Below, piece by piece: positions 29,357-39,499 of a stretch of DNA of 64,000 nt. Each line of letters starts with the position of its first letter. The stretch's first letter is position 1. A program made the position numbers and the translations under genes. The notes beneath the pieces were generated by a model. That model saw nothing but the letters and a program-made list of their open reading frames with translations, searched no databases and was not told the DNA's origin. The stretch is from Aporhodopirellula rubra (GTDB taxonomy: Bacteria > Planctomycetota > Planctomycetia > Pirellulales > Pirellulaceae): contig NZ_JACHXU010000004.1 of assembly GCF_014192335.1 (NCBI RefSeq), positions 248,001 through 312,000 on the forward strand, in the 5' to 3' direction.

Positions 29357-30565
29357 ATGCCTCCGAAAATTCGAAGCCGAAAAGGCTTCACTCTTGTCGA
29401 GTTGCTTGTTGTGATCGCCATCATTGGCGTGTTAGTCGGCTTATTGCTTCCTGCCGTGCAAGCGGCTCGGGAAGCGGCACGTCGCATGAGCTGCAGTAAT
29501 AATTTCAAACAGATTGGCTTGGCCATTCACAATTACCATGCTGCCTACAACCAAATGCCCCAACAGGGCTCAGGCACTGGCTTAGCCATTGGCAACCCTT
29601 ACGAAACGCCTGGTGCCAATGAATACCGCCTCAGCTTCCTCGTCGGAATCACGCCCTTCATTGAACAACAGGCGATCTGGGAACAGATCAGCAATCCTTA
29701 CCAGACCACTGGTGGAACCTTTCAATCGATGGGACCACTTCCATCACTCTCGCTCGCGGAATACAACCCAAACCCCTATCTACCTTGGATTACTGATATC
29801 GCCGGATATCGCTGCCCGAGCGATCCGGGAAGAGGCCTTCCAAGCATGGGACGCACGAACTACGCGGCCTGCATGGGCGACGCCAATCACACAACCATTG
29901 AAGGCGAAACCTATCGTCTCAACTCAAGTGCGTTGAACAACGCCGCCCGACTGACTAACGTCGGTATCGCTGCTCGAGGCGCCTTCGTGTATCGAAAGAA
30001 AATGGCATTTCGAGACATTCTCGATGGTCTTTCGAACACGATCATGTGCGGTGAAATTCTGACAGACCTGGGTGACCGAGACATCCGAACGACACCTGCC
30101 AACGCAGGAGGTCGGACTACCGCGCAGTGGAGTGCCGGCGGCATCTTACGTTGCCGCGCACCAGGCTTCATCGATCCCGAACGCCCGCGTTTCTGGACCG
30201 CAACACAGGCAGTTGAAGCGTCCAGCGAAGAGCGACGCGGATCAAAGTGGATGTGCGCCATTGTCCTCTACTCTGGTTTTCACACGATGTTACCTCCCAA
30301 CACCGAAACGTGCTTTCATGGTAATCGGCACCAGGAGTACATTGCTTCGACGAGCAGTCATCACCAAGGCGGCACGCACGTGTTGATGGGCGATGGAGCG
30401 ATTAAGTTCATTACCGACTCCATTGACGCCGGTAACTCCAATTCCCCACAGGTTAAAACGCCTGACCAAGCTGGCGTTCTCGCAGCAGGATCGGAAAGCC
30501 CCTTCGGTCTTTGGGGAAGTCTCGGCACTCGAGCTAACAAAGAAACGATCAGCTCAGAATTCTAA
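29357..30565 (+). CDS. DUF1559 prepilin-like protein (A)
   Basis: A 402-residue protein. The prepilin leader [18 protein letters not shown] begins after a basic stretch of ten residues. The conserved core [20 protein letters not shown] follows near residue 45. The middle has [20 protein letters not shown] near 150, and the end has GGTHVLMGDGAIKFITDSI and S-P-F-G-L-W-G-S-L-G-T-R-A. Only one membrane helix is present; the rest is probably surface-exposed. It is paired with the small lipoprotein upstream and closed by a terminator hairpin downstream. The leader predicts processing by a PilD-type peptidase. The ligand or filament role is not known. Confidence 0.9.
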   Translation: MPPKIRSRKGFTLVELLVVIAIIGVLVGLLLPAVQAAREAARRMSCSNNFKQIGLAIHNYHAAYNQMPQQGSGTGLAIGNPYETPGANEYRLSFLVGITPFIEQQAIWEQISNPYQTTGGTFQSMGPLPSLSLAEYNPNPYLPWITDIAGYRCPSDPGRGLPSMGRTNYAACMGDANHTTIEGETYRLNSSALNNAARLTNVGIAARGAFVYRKKMAFRDILDGLSNTIMCGEILTDLGDRDIRTTPANAGGRTTAQWSAGGILRCRAPGFIDPERPRFWTATQAVEASSEERRGSKWMCAIVLYSGFHTMLPPNTETCFHGNRHQEYIASTSSHHQGGTHVLMGDGAIKFITDSIDAGNSNSPQVKTPDQAGVLAAGSESPFGLWGSLGTRANKETISSEF

Positions 30566-30595
30566 GCCTTAACGCGATCTGTCGAACCGCACTCT

Positions 30596-30636
30596 CCCAC
30601 TCAGCGACCTTCGTGCCGCTGAGTGGGATGTTTTTT
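30596..30636 (+). terminator. Intrinsic terminator after DUF1559 (A)
   Basis: A perfect 11-bp stem, CCCACTCAGCG (30596-30606) with CGCTGAGTGGG (30617-30627), has a 10-base loop and is followed within three bases by six T (30631-30636). It lies 30 bases after the DUF1559 stop codon and fits a rho-independent terminator. Confidence 0.85.
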
Positions 30637-31280
30637 GGTGAATGCCTGTCTTGGAATTCTGACCTTCGACAACGCCGCCGAACCGTTGCTTCTTTTGCTC
30701 CCGTCGGGCGAAAATGATCGCTCACAATCGATCCGCGCCAATGAGTTTTCCATCGGCGTGATCTCTTAACGAGAGCTGCATCTCAGCTATAAACCAAAGC
30801 TCAGGCCGTCGCGGATTTCGTTGAGTAGTCCGCTACTCAGCGACGCCAGCCGTAACTCTCGACGAGCTTTACCTCCTCCGTGCACTGCTAGCACAGCGAA
30901 CGAGCAATCCAGCGGCACCTCTGAACGCATACTTGCGCATCTGTTGGCTCACATCACTCCCTACGGCGACGCCGAGGGGCTTCGGCAAGCAGACCAAAGG
31001 ATTCGCCGCACTCTATTGCATTGGTCCAATTCAGTTTTCACAAAGACGTGGCAACAAGGGAGAGCGTACCGCGAGGCTCCTGCGCAAAACTTGAATTGTG
31101 CGCCGAAACATCAAAGCGTGGCGTGAGAAACACAGAACTAAAAAACGGTGATGGTAAATTCAATTTTACGTGAATGTAGTTGCGGCCCTGCAGCGAGTTT
31201 TACCTTCAAATGTTCAGTAGCAGGAACCGCGATTGCATTGGTTCAGTATCAGTTTGGCCTTTTGACTTTGGAACATCGTA
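30637..31280. other. Intergenic region between DUF1559 genes A and B
   Basis: A gap of about 640 bases with no supported gene. A 101-codon frame near 30821 has no signal, motif or ribosome binding site. The promoter of the next DUF1559 gene is expected here. Confidence 0.4.
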
Positions 31281-32516
31281 ATGCGTAAAGACATCGGACG
31301 AAGTGGATTCACACTCGTCGAACTCCTCGTGGTCATCGCGATCATTGGAGTGTTGGTCGGACTACTCTTGCCGGCCGTTCAAGCCGCACGAGAAGCAGCT
31401 CGTCGAATGAGTTGCAGCAACAACTTCAAGCAAATCGGCTTGGCGATACACAACTACCATTCCGCCTACAACCAGTTGCCTACTCAATGCGGTGGAACTC
31501 ACACGGTTTCGCGGCGAGAATACGCTCCTGGACAAAATGCTCTCGAACTTTCCGCGTTGGTCGGCCTCACTCCGTTCATCGAACAGCAAGCGATGTGGGA
31601 GCAACTTTCTAATCCTTACCAAGTCCCAGCCGGCCAACCTGGCGCAGGGAACATTTACTCTCCGATGGGCCCTTATCCGGGCCGAACGTTCGACAAGCTC
31701 ACGAACGCTCAAGCAGGACCGTACAATCCGTTCGAATCAGACATCCCAACGTTTCGATGCCCCAGCGATCCTGGCGTCGGGCTTCCTGCCATGGGACGCA
31801 CCAACTACGGCGTGTGTATGGGGGACTCCATCACCCAGACCAATGCTGCGGCAGTAATGAACCACCTGGGAGTACCGCATGCTTCGTCTACCGTCGCGTC
31901 AGCAAACGTCAGCAACCGCGGCTTCTTCAAATGCCAGATGAAGTCAGCCTTTCGAGATGTACTTGATGGATTGTCCAATACGATTGCGATGGGTGAATTC
32001 ATCACTGACCTCGGCGATGACGATAAACGCACACGTCACTTAAACGGTACGTCCACGCGAAACGTCAAATCACCAGGCGGCGCATTGGCATGTGAGCCCT
32101 TCATTGACTCTGAACGCCCTCAATTCTGGGACTCAAGTGCCCCGTTCGCCAGCAACGCTCAGATCGACAACCGACGCGGTTATCGCTGGGCTTGGGGTAT
32201 TCCGATCCACACCGGAGTCTACGCAGTCTTACCTCCTAACCGAGAGCTTTGCTTTACCCAAGACTGGTATCAATCCGAGGGAATTTGCCCACCAAGCAGC
32301 CGACACCAAGGTGGGGCTCATATCCTGATGGGTGACGGTGCTGTCAAGTTCATCACCGACTCCATTGAAGCCGGGAACCCATCCGGCCGAGCGATGGTTT
32401 CCACTGCAACCGTGAACACGGACCCGTTGTCAGTTGCCGGTGCTGAGAGCCCCTTCGGACTGTGGGGAGCGCTTGGCACTCGCGCATCGCGAGAAGTGGT
32501 CGACGGAGAGTTTTAA
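31281..32516 (+). CDS. DUF1559 prepilin-like protein (B)
   Basis: A 411-residue paralogue of the preceding DUF1559 protein. The leader ([20 protein letters not shown]) and first 60 residues are almost the same, and so are the closing motifs ([32 protein letters not shown]). The centre differs: it carries a [16 protein letters not shown] stretch and other insertions around residues 70-330. This mosaic of constant ends and variable middle suggests the same assembly or anchoring with different ligands. Unlike the other three units, its small lipoprotein gene is downstream (164 bases). Confidence 0.9.
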   Translation: MRKDIGRSGFTLVELLVVIAIIGVLVGLLLPAVQAAREAARRMSCSNNFKQIGLAIHNYHSAYNQLPTQCGGTHTVSRREYAPGQNALELSALVGLTPFIEQQAMWEQLSNPYQVPAGQPGAGNIYSPMGPYPGRTFDKLTNAQAGPYNPFESDIPTFRCPSDPGVGLPAMGRTNYGVCMGDSITQTNAAAVMNHLGVPHASSTVASANVSNRGFFKCQMKSAFRDVLDGLSNTIAMGEFITDLGDDDKRTRHLNGTSTRNVKSPGGALACEPFIDSERPQFWDSSAPFASNAQIDNRRGYRWAWGIPIHTGVYAVLPPNRELCFTQDWYQSEGICPPSSRHQGGAHILMGDGAVKFITDSIEAGNPSGRAMVSTATVNTDPLSVAGAESPFGLWGALGTRASREVVDGEF

Positions 32517-32680
32517 TTTCGTAATTCCAAACGCAGCAGCCATCGCGTCCGATCTCCGGACGAGATGGCGGGCTCGCGGTTGCTTCTTCTGTCTTGCCTA
32601 CTCCCAAAAGCATCGAAGCGAAGTGTGTTGCTCTCGGAGTATGTTGCCTTCTTCCTTCCATCTAAAAGTCTGAGTTTACT

Positions 32681-32848
32681 ATGAAGTTCTTAGTCCATTC
32701 GTTTCTTTTGCTGCTCGCCGTATGCTTCGTGGGGTGTGCGGACGAGAAACCAGCGAGAACCTACGACATTTCAGATGTCGAGCAACTGTTGATCGACCAC
32801 CCAGAGTTGGCCGAACCACCACCAGCGGAATATCGCGTGAAAGATTGA
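32681..32848 (+). CDS. Small lipoprotein of a DUF1559 pair (B)
   Basis: A 55-residue protein. Signal peptide MKFLVHSFLLLLAVCFVGC ends in the lipobox F-V-G-C19. The mature part has D-V-E-Q-L-L-I-D-H-P-E-L-A-E-P-P, the same motif as in the lipoprotein at 47553 (V-Q-E-Y-L-D-A-H-P-E-L-K-E-P-K). It is too short to hold an enzyme. It follows DUF1559 (B), and the start of the sulfatase genes lies 550 bases further on. A stem-loop follows it. Confidence 0.75.
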   Translation: MKFLVHSFLLLLAVCFVGCADEKPARTYDISDVEQLLIDHPELAEPPPAEYRVKD

Positions 32849-33397
32849 GCATTGAGCGATACCAAGCGAGCACAGCAGAGCAGAGACGCTTGCTCTCTCT
32901 TGCTGTGCTCGATTGATTCGCGAGAACTCGTCTCAGCCGCCATTCTTAGGACCTGTGAATCGAAACAGGCCTGAGTGGCATCTTTGCGTGCTGCGGCGTT
33001 GTTGCCATTTCGTTTCACGTCGCTGCGGCTCATGATTCATTGGTGATGCACCTGAAGTCGAGTTCGCCAGTTCGGTAGCACATTGATCACCTGCTAAATC
33101 ACATCGCCCTGATCGTCGTATTTGCAATCAACGCTAGGCCAAACAAGCGGTCTCGATGCGAGTGGTTTTCGAGCCGATCGAGCAGCAAAGCTTAGGACGA
33201 AAACGCGAACAGTCCGCGAAAGCACGCTCGCAGAAACCAACGCATCGCGATCTTGTTCGAGTTCAAGACTCCTATCCGTTAACACCTCAACGTATTAGCC
33301 GGCTCTGGGGCGGCAACGTCGCCAGGGTCGCTTCCGCAACGCGAACCGCCCACCCCCTTCGCTTTAGCCAAGTCACCCATTCAACACGACGAGCAAC
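32849..33397. other. Intergenic region with stem-loop before the sulfatase genes
   Basis: A 549-base gap. Besides the inverted repeat listed at 32867, nothing coding is supported. It probably contains the promoter of the three-sulfatase operon. Confidence 0.4.
32867..32911. terminator. Stem-loop after small lipoprotein (B)
   Basis: CGAGCACAGC (32867-32876) pairs perfectly with GCTGTGCTCG (32902-32911) across a 25-base loop that itself holds AGAGC and GCTCT. No long T-run follows, so it may be a weak terminator or an mRNA-stabilising 3' structure. Confidence 0.5.
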
Positions 33398-34759
33398 ATG
33401 AACAATCTCTCTCGCCTGCTCCCGCTTCTGTTAATAGTCGCAATCGCGACATCTGCCAGCGGCAAGACGCCGAACATTGTTTTGATCCTTTCCGATGACC
33501 AGGGTTACACCGACTATGGTTTCATGGGGCATGAGCAAATCGAGACACCAAACCTGGACCAACTGGCCAAGGAGAGCACGGTATTCCGGCGCGGCTATGT
33601 TCCGACCGCGTTGTGTCGCCCGGCGTTATCGACACTGATTACGGGGCTCTATTCGCATCAGAACAAGACGACCGGAAACGACCCCGCACGCACCCCCGCG
33701 AACAATGCTCACGCCGAAAGGGCAAGCAAAGACGCTCGCGAACTACTGCTGACACACATTGACCGCACCGGTGCTTTGCCTCATTGGCTGGCAAAGAAAG
33801 GTTACGTCAGTTTCCAGAGTGGAAAGTGGTGGGAAGGTTCTTTTGAACGCGGTGGTTTCACCGAAGGCATGACGAAGGGATATCCGAATCCAGGCGGACG
33901 ACACGGTGACGCGGGTTTGGCTATCGGGCGCGAAACAATGACGCCTGTCACTGAGTTCATTGATCGCAGCGTGAAAGCGGAAAAGCCCTTTTTCCTGTGG
34001 TACGCCCCCGTAATGCCACACACTCCACACAATCCTCCGGCACGGTTTCTTAACAAGTACCTGAAAAAAGGCGTACAAGAACGAATCGCTCAGTACTACG
34101 CGATGTGCGAATGGTTCGACGAAACCTGCGGCACTCTGCTGGATCACATCGACGATTCGGGGATTGCCGACGAGACACTGGTCATCTACGTCACCGACAA
34201 CGGCTGGATCCAGAAGGAAGTCGGTGGTTACGGACCACGATCCAAACGGAGTCCCTACGAGCTCGGCACTCGCACACCGATCATGTTCCGCTGGCCGGGG
34301 AAAATCCCGCCCGCGGATCGTCCCGAACTTTGTTCGTCGATTGATTTTGTACCGACCGTTTTAGCAGCCGCCGGAGCAGAAGGCCCGCACGACTTCCCCG
34401 GACTGAATCTGTTGCCCCAATTGAAGTCAGGCGAGACCATCGAACGCGATACGCTGTTTGGCGAATCATTCGCTCACGACATCGCTGACATCGAAAACCC
34501 AGCCGCCTCACTCCTGTATCGCTGGGTTATCAAAGGGCATGACAAGCTGCTGCTAACTTACGACGGAGCCCCAGGGTACATGAGGTATCCGCCTCAACAT
34601 GCAGAGCCCCAGCTCTACAACCTGAAGGACGATCCGAAAGAAACGGAAAACCTAGCAGAGGCGAATCCGGCAAAAGTCGAGGAGCTCAGTGCACTACTCG
34701 ACGAGTGGTATGTCCCCGAGCACCGTCAGGCTGGCAAGTTGGCTCCTCCTGCTGGGTAG
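33398..34759 (+). CDS. Sulfatase (S1 family) with atypical C-R-P-A-L active-site motif
   Basis: A 453-residue exported sulfatase with a signal peptide (about 1-22). The metal-binding segment N-I-V-L-I-L-S-D-D-Q starts near residue 26. The residue to be converted to formylglycine is C73 in C-R-P-A-L-S-T-L-I-T-G, where the usual Arg of C-x-[PA]-x-R is Leu. The rest of the alkaline-phosphatase-like fold is present (GKWWEG, TPHNPP, VIYVTDNGW). Family enzymes remove sulfate esters from glycans. It is the first of three sulfatase genes on the plus strand. Formylglycine formation with this motif is uncertain, so it may be a subfamily variant or a reduced-activity enzyme. Confidence 0.9.
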   Translation: MNNLSRLLPLLLIVAIATSASGKTPNIVLILSDDQGYTDYGFMGHEQIETPNLDQLAKESTVFRRGYVPTALCRPALSTLITGLYSHQNKTTGNDPARTPANNAHAERASKDARELLLTHIDRTGALPHWLAKKGYVSFQSGKWWEGSFERGGFTEGMTKGYPNPGGRHGDAGLAIGRETMTPVTEFIDRSVKAEKPFFLWYAPVMPHTPHNPPARFLNKYLKKGVQERIAQYYAMCEWFDETCGTLLDHIDDSGIADETLVIYVTDNGWIQKEVGGYGPRSKRSPYELGTRTPIMFRWPGKIPPADRPELCSSIDFVPTVLAAAGAEGPHDFPGLNLLPQLKSGETIERDTLFGESFAHDIADIENPAASLLYRWVIKGHDKLLLTYDGAPGYMRYPPQHAEPQLYNLKDDPKETENLAEANPAKVEELSALLDEWYVPEHRQAGKLAPPAG

Positions 34760-34942
34760 GCACGGTCGAATCCATCAGACGCCAAATCTACAGTCCCGAA
34801 GCAATCCTCCCGGGCTCATCGGCGCAGGCCAAACGAAGCCTCGGAACTGCTGCACATTGCACCCTGATATCAGTGTGCCACTCCTTCTGCCGATTCGTTC
34901 TCGTGGCGTTCTTCAATCCCACACCATCTACAGAAACTAGCA

Positions 34943-36373
34943 ATGCAAAAATTTAGAGTTGGGTATCTATCGGGTTCGTTGATCGCCCTCTTCGCCTTTT
35001 CGGCAACCGCGCCAGGCAAGAAATTGGAGACGGAAGGAAAACTGCCCAACGTTGTTTTGATCATGGCAGATGACCTCGGGTGGAAAGATCTTCACTGCTA
35101 CGGCAACGAGCAAGTTGACACGCCCCACCTGGATCGCCTGGCACAGCAAGGCTTGCTGTTCACGGACGCCTATTCCGCTGCCCCCGTTTGCACCCCCACA
35201 CGCGCAGCGTTGATGACGGGAGAATCCCCCGCTCGACTGAACATCACCAATCACGCCGGAGGCCACCCCGAGAATTTCCGAAAACCCGGAACGGACCTGA
35301 TCACACCGACGTGGCTGCGGCATCTACCACTAGAACGAGTCACCCTGGCCGAACAACTCAAAGCAGCCGGTTATGCGACCGGATTCGTGGGTAAGTGGCA
35401 TCTCTCGCATCGCAGCCGATCAACATCCGACACCGACGCGGACCAACCGACTGAACCGGAGTTACGGCCCGAACACCAGGGTTTCGATATCAACATCGGA
35501 GGCTGTCGTTTTGGCGGTCCCCCTAGTTACTTCAGTCCATACGGAATTCCCAATCTGCAGGGGAAAACCGACGGCGAGTACCTGCCCGACAGATGCGCCG
35601 ACGAATGCATCGACTTTATCGAATCCGCCCAGGCAGACGGGAACCGACCGTTCTTCCTGTGCTGGTGGAATTACTCGGTTCACTATCCGTTTCAAGCTCC
35701 CGCCGACCTGATTGCTAAATACGAACAGCGCAATGGCCCGGGCGTCGAGAACCCGACTTATGCTGCGATGATCGAAGGCATGGACACATCGATCGGCAAA
35801 CTCATCGATGCAATCGACCAGCAAGAATTAGGCAGCGATACGTTGGTGATCTTTACGTCGGACAATGGACCGTTTGCCGCAAACGTTCAACCGCTCCGGG
35901 CGGAGAAAGGTTTCCTGTATGAAGGCGGCATTCGAGTCCCGATGATCGTTCGCTGGCCCGGCCATGTCAGCGCCGGCACGCAAACATCGACGCCGGTGAC
36001 CACCATGGACATTCATGCAACGATTCTAGACACCGCAAATTTTACAGCCGATCCATCCAACACCCCCGATGGAATCTCACTGCTACCGCTGCTCCGAAAC
36101 GAATCGGAATTGGGACGAAAGTCGATCTACTTTCACTATCCCAATTACGCTTTTCACAAAGAGAACCGACTGGGAAGCGCCATTCGCTCGGGTGACTACA
36201 AATTGATCAAATTCTACGATGACGACTCCGTTGAACTCTATGACCTGAAAAACGATATCAGCGAGTCGCGAAACCTTGCGAAGGAAATGCCCGAAAAGGC
36301 GGAACGACTACGATTAGAACTGAATAAGTGGCTGAAAGAGACTAACGCGAGCCAACCGCAACGCGCGAAGTGA
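34943..36373 (+). CDS. Sulfatase (S1 family)
   Basis: A 476-residue sulfatase with an N-terminal signal segment (8-24). Metal ligands lie in V-V-L-I-M-A-D-D-L-G-W (38-48). The formylglycine site is canonical, C83-T-P-T-R-A-A-L-M-T-G. Other fold motifs are GKWHLSHRS, HYPFQAP and FTSDNGP followed by EGGIRVPMIVRWPG. The last of these is typical of exo-acting glycan sulfatases related to arylsulfatase A. It is the second gene of the three-sulfatase run, with about 180 bases to each sulfatase before it. The substrate cannot be assigned from the sequence, but the neighbouring fucosidase and rhamnosidases point to a sulfated deoxyhexose polymer. Confidence 0.92.
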   Translation: MQKFRVGYLSGSLIALFAFSATAPGKKLETEGKLPNVVLIMADDLGWKDLHCYGNEQVDTPHLDRLAQQGLLFTDAYSAAPVCTPTRAALMTGESPARLNITNHAGGHPENFRKPGTDLITPTWLRHLPLERVTLAEQLKAAGYATGFVGKWHLSHRSRSTSDTDADQPTEPELRPEHQGFDINIGGCRFGGPPSYFSPYGIPNLQGKTDGEYLPDRCADECIDFIESAQADGNRPFFLCWWNYSVHYPFQAPADLIAKYEQRNGPGVENPTYAAMIEGMDTSIGKLIDAIDQQELGSDTLVIFTSDNGPFAANVQPLRAEKGFLYEGGIRVPMIVRWPGHVSAGTQTSTPVTTMDIHATILDTANFTADPSNTPDGISLLPLLRNESELGRKSIYFHYPNYAFHKENRLGSAIRSGDYKLIKFYDDDSVELYDLKNDISESRNLAKEMPEKAERLRLELNKWLKETNASQPQRAK

Positions 36374-36428
36374 TATCCTACCGAACGGTGAATCCCTACC
36401 ACCTTCCGTGATTGCTTGAAAAAGTGAA

Positions 36429-37934
36429 ATGAAGCCCCTCCTCCGTCGCATGCCTTTGCTCTGTTCGATCGCTCTCTTGTTGCTCGCGTGTTGTGTCGCG
36501 CAGGCATCGGACCGCCCACCCAACGTGATCATTTTTCTTGCCGACGACCTCGGTTACGGTGACCTAGCATGCTACGGCAACCCGATTGTTCAGACGCCCA
36601 ATCTGGACCGATTCGCACGAGAGGGTGTGCGTCTGACGGACTGCCATGCCGGTGGCACGGTTTGTTCACCATCACGTGCCGCGTTGCTGACCGGGCGAAA
36701 TCCTTATCGAAGTGGCTTCTTCTACATCCATGGAAAAGACACCTATCTTAAAGACGAGGAGGTCACTCTCGCTGAGGTACTCAAGGACCAAGGTTACGAA
36801 ACGGGGTTCTGGGGCAAATGGCATCTTTCGACATTGGAAAAGACTCACTACGTCCATCCTGGGCCGAGCGAACAGGGGTTTGACTACTGGATGGGCACGA
36901 CGCTCAACGCGTTCGACAAACTTGGTGGCCCCCGCCGCCCGAAGGCATTTATCAAGAACGGCGAACCCGTAGGCACCGTCGATGCCTGGTACTGTGACGT
37001 GATCGTTGATGACGCACGCGACTGGCTGGTAAATCAACGCAGCAAGCAGAAGCCGTTCTTCATGTATGTCTGCTCACACGAACCACACACCCCCATCGAC
37101 CCGCCGGCGGAATACAGCAACCGATACGATAACGCCGAAGTGGATCAATTAGAAAAGCAAACCCAATACGGCCAAATCAGCCGACCGAAAAAGGATATTT
37201 CAGACAACAAGAAGGACTACTACGGAACCGTCAATCAACTCGACGACGCCTTCGGGCGTTTGATGAAGACGCTCGAGGAAGAAGGCCTGCGGGAGAACAC
37301 CTTGGTGCTGTTCACCAGTGATAACGGTCCGGAAACACCGGTGACGGTGGAGGAGTCACTGGGCCAATGGGAAGACCCCATTCGCGACAAATGCTTCGGC
37401 TCGCCGGGCGTCCTCCGCGGAATGAAGCGGTTCCCCTACGAAGGCGGACATCGCGTGCCCGGATTGGTCCGCCTGCCGGGAGTCATTCCCGCAGGCACCG
37501 AGAGTCATGTGCTCTTCAACGGAACCGACATCCTGCCTACGGTCTGCGGCCTCACCGGCGCCAACGTGCCCACCAACCGGAACGTGGACGGCGTCGATGC
37601 CTCTGATGCATTCCTGGGTAGGACAGTCCAACGCGGCCACTCCGCCATCTGGTTCTATCCACACCACGGCGACACCTGGTTCCGCATGCCGCAAATTTCG
37701 ATGCGTCAAGGCGACCTCACGCTCATCGCCTGGTTGCCCAAACGCACCGAAGGCGTCTCACTCGACGAGTGGTTCGCAACATCCGATCCCGACCGAGTAG
37801 CGTTGTACGACGTTTCGATCGATCCCGGGCAGAGCAACGACATCGCGAGCAAACATCCCGAAATCGTCAGCTCCATGAAAAAGGAAATGACCGCATTGTG
37901 GCGTGAGATGCGTGACGAAGGCCTATCGAAATAA
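36429..37934 (+). CDS. Sulfatase (S1 family)
   Basis: A 501-residue sulfatase. The signal peptide covers 1-26, with cleavage probably after A-Q-A-S. Motifs: N-V-I-I-F-L-A-D-D-L-G-Y-G-D, canonical C79-S-P-S-R-A-A-L-L-T-G, GKWHLSTLE, SHEPHTPIDPP and FTSDNGPE, then F-P-Y-E-G-G-H-R-V-P-G. It begins 55 bases after the previous sulfatase stop and is very likely cotranscribed with it. It is a full-length, exported glycan sulfatase. Its regiospecificity is not readable. It is convergent with the next sulfatase gene. Confidence 0.92.
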   Translation: MKPLLRRMPLLCSIALLLLACCVAQASDRPPNVIIFLADDLGYGDLACYGNPIVQTPNLDRFAREGVRLTDCHAGGTVCSPSRAALLTGRNPYRSGFFYIHGKDTYLKDEEVTLAEVLKDQGYETGFWGKWHLSTLEKTHYVHPGPSEQGFDYWMGTTLNAFDKLGGPRRPKAFIKNGEPVGTVDAWYCDVIVDDARDWLVNQRSKQKPFFMYVCSHEPHTPIDPPAEYSNRYDNAEVDQLEKQTQYGQISRPKKDISDNKKDYYGTVNQLDDAFGRLMKTLEEEGLRENTLVLFTSDNGPETPVTVEESLGQWEDPIRDKCFGSPGVLRGMKRFPYEGGHRVPGLVRLPGVIPAGTESHVLFNGTDILPTVCGLTGANVPTNRNVDGVDASDAFLGRTVQRGHSAIWFYPHHGDTWFRMPQISMRQGDLTLIAWLPKRTEGVSLDEWFATSDPDRVALYDVSIDPGQSNDIASKHPEIVSSMKKEMTALWREMRDEGLSK

Positions 37935-37971
37935 TTACTCATCGACTGCGATCAGGATGCCTTTGTCTTGG

Positions 37972-39351
37972 CTACTCGACTTCGTCGGATTTCGCCTTGA
38001 GATATTCCTCACTCAACTCTTCCGTTCTGGCTCGCATCTCAATGAGTTTATCGTGGTACTCAGGATTGTTCACGAGATTCGTTAGTTGATTCGGATCCGT
38101 TTGGAGGTCGTGCAAAAACTCGCCGCCGGACTCTTGTTCGTAATAGTTTGCATAAACATATCGTGTACCGCGGTAACCTTCCCACTTGGGAATGCGGTCA
38201 TTCTCCATCCGATGCTCACAGAAGAATCCTTGACGCGTCATGCCGTCGCTCTGACCAACGAGCGATTTCCCCTGGAACCGAGCCGGCAAATCGACTCCCG
38301 CCAAATCGAGTAGCGTGGGTGCAATGTCCAGGTTCAGTGCAATGTCATCATTCACTTTTCCTACGGCATCGGGGATGCGTAGATCAGCGACGATTAGGGG
38401 AACACGCAATGATTGTTCGTAGTGAGACCACTTGCCCGCGAAACCACGCTCGCCCATGTAGTATCCATTGTCCCCCATGAAAATCACAACCGTGTTGTCG
38501 ATCAGCCCCTGTTTGCTCAACTGCTCCATGACGCGACCGATATTGCGATCCAAGGCGGAAATCATACGAAAGTAGTTCCGCATGTTTCGGTCGTACTTTT
38601 CGGGCGTATCCCATCGCCAGTAGTAGCGGTCACGATGCATGGAGTCACGCAGAAACTCGGGCTGAGAATCGAAGTACACGCCCCCATCGAGTTCGGGACG
38701 AGGCATCTCGATATCCGCATACAGCTCTGATTCAGCGACCGGGTGCGGGTAATGGTTGACCTTGTCGCCATCCTGCGCGTGAGCCGCATTGAAACTCAAT
38801 GACAAACAAAACGGTATATCAGCAGGGTTAGATGCAACGAATTCGATCGCCTTATCACCAGCGATATCCGTAAAGTGCCGAGTCGATTCGCCAACGCCTT
38901 TCTGACTGCGGCCAACCGGCTCGAATGAATCAAACATCTCGTTGATCGCCTGCTGGCCACCTTCAACTTTAACACCGAATTTGCCAACAAAACCTGTGCG
39001 ATAGCCCGCTGCTTTCAATTTCGCAGGATAGCTATCCGAAACGTGCGCCGCGGAAATCGGAGGTTTGCCGAACGTGTACCCATGCGTCCGCTCAAACAGA
39101 CCTGTGAAAAGCGTCGCGCGACTCGCGGCGCAAATACTGGTCGTGACAAAGGCATTTTCAAAACGCGCACCGCGTGCAGCGAGCTGATCAATGTTGGGTG
39201 TTTTTATGATCGGGTGACCGGCGCACCCGAGCACATCGGACCTGTGATCGTCCGACAGAAAAAAGATAATGTTCGGACGTTCGTCGGCATTGGCAAGTGA
39301 CGGAGCCAATAGCAATACGATCGCGGAGATCGTGAAAAACAACGGTTTCAT
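37972..39351 (-). CDS. Sulfatase (S1 family)
   Basis: A 459-residue sulfatase. The signal peptide is MKPLFFTISAIVLLLAPSLANA. Motifs: N-I-I-F-F-L-S-D-D-H (27-36), canonical C74-A-A-S-R-A-T-L-F-T-G, FVGKFGVKVEG, and V-V-I-F-M-G-D-N-G-Y-Y. The D-D-H-R form of the first metal site and the C-A-A-S-R site are typical of a group close to iduronate-2-sulfatase and heparan/fucoidan-type enzymes. The start was taken at the ATG of the signal peptide, 55 codons inside the longer open frame. It is downstream of the fucosidase gene, with a 148-base gap on the same strand, and is probably cotranscribed with it. Confidence 0.9.
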   Translation of the reverse strand: MKPLFFTISAIVLLLAPSLANADERPNIIFFLSDDHRSDVLGCAGHPIIKTPNIDQLAARGARFENAFVTTSICAASRATLFTGLFERTHGYTFGKPPISAAHVSDSYPAKLKAAGYRTGFVGKFGVKVEGGQQAINEMFDSFEPVGRSQKGVGESTRHFTDIAGDKAIEFVASNPADIPFCLSLSFNAAHAQDGDKVNHYPHPVAESELYADIEMPRPELDGGVYFDSQPEFLRDSMHRDRYYWRWDTPEKYDRNMRNYFRMISALDRNIGRVMEQLSKQGLIDNTVVIFMGDNGYYMGERGFAGKWSHYEQSLRVPLIVADLRIPDAVGKVNDDIALNLDIAPTLLDLAGVDLPARFQGKSLVGQSDGMTRQGFFCEHRMENDRIPKWEGYRGTRYVYANYYEQESGGEFLHDLQTDPNQLTNLVNNPEYHDKLIEMRARTEELSEEYLKAKSDEVE

Positions 39352-39499
39352 TCGGATACCTTCAGGAACAGGTTTGGGAGAGTGCTTCTCGTGGTGAATT
39401 TCTTTAACGTTGTGGCAGGGGAACAAATCGCAACTGGATTTCGCTTGAAGAAATGAGCCCTTTACCGGTTTGCTAGGCGGTTCAGGTGAGCCCAACGCT

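Noticed and set aside
30821..31126. A 101-codon frame between DUF1559 A and B
   Set aside because: No ribosome binding site, signal or homology that I can recognise; composition is not gene-like.
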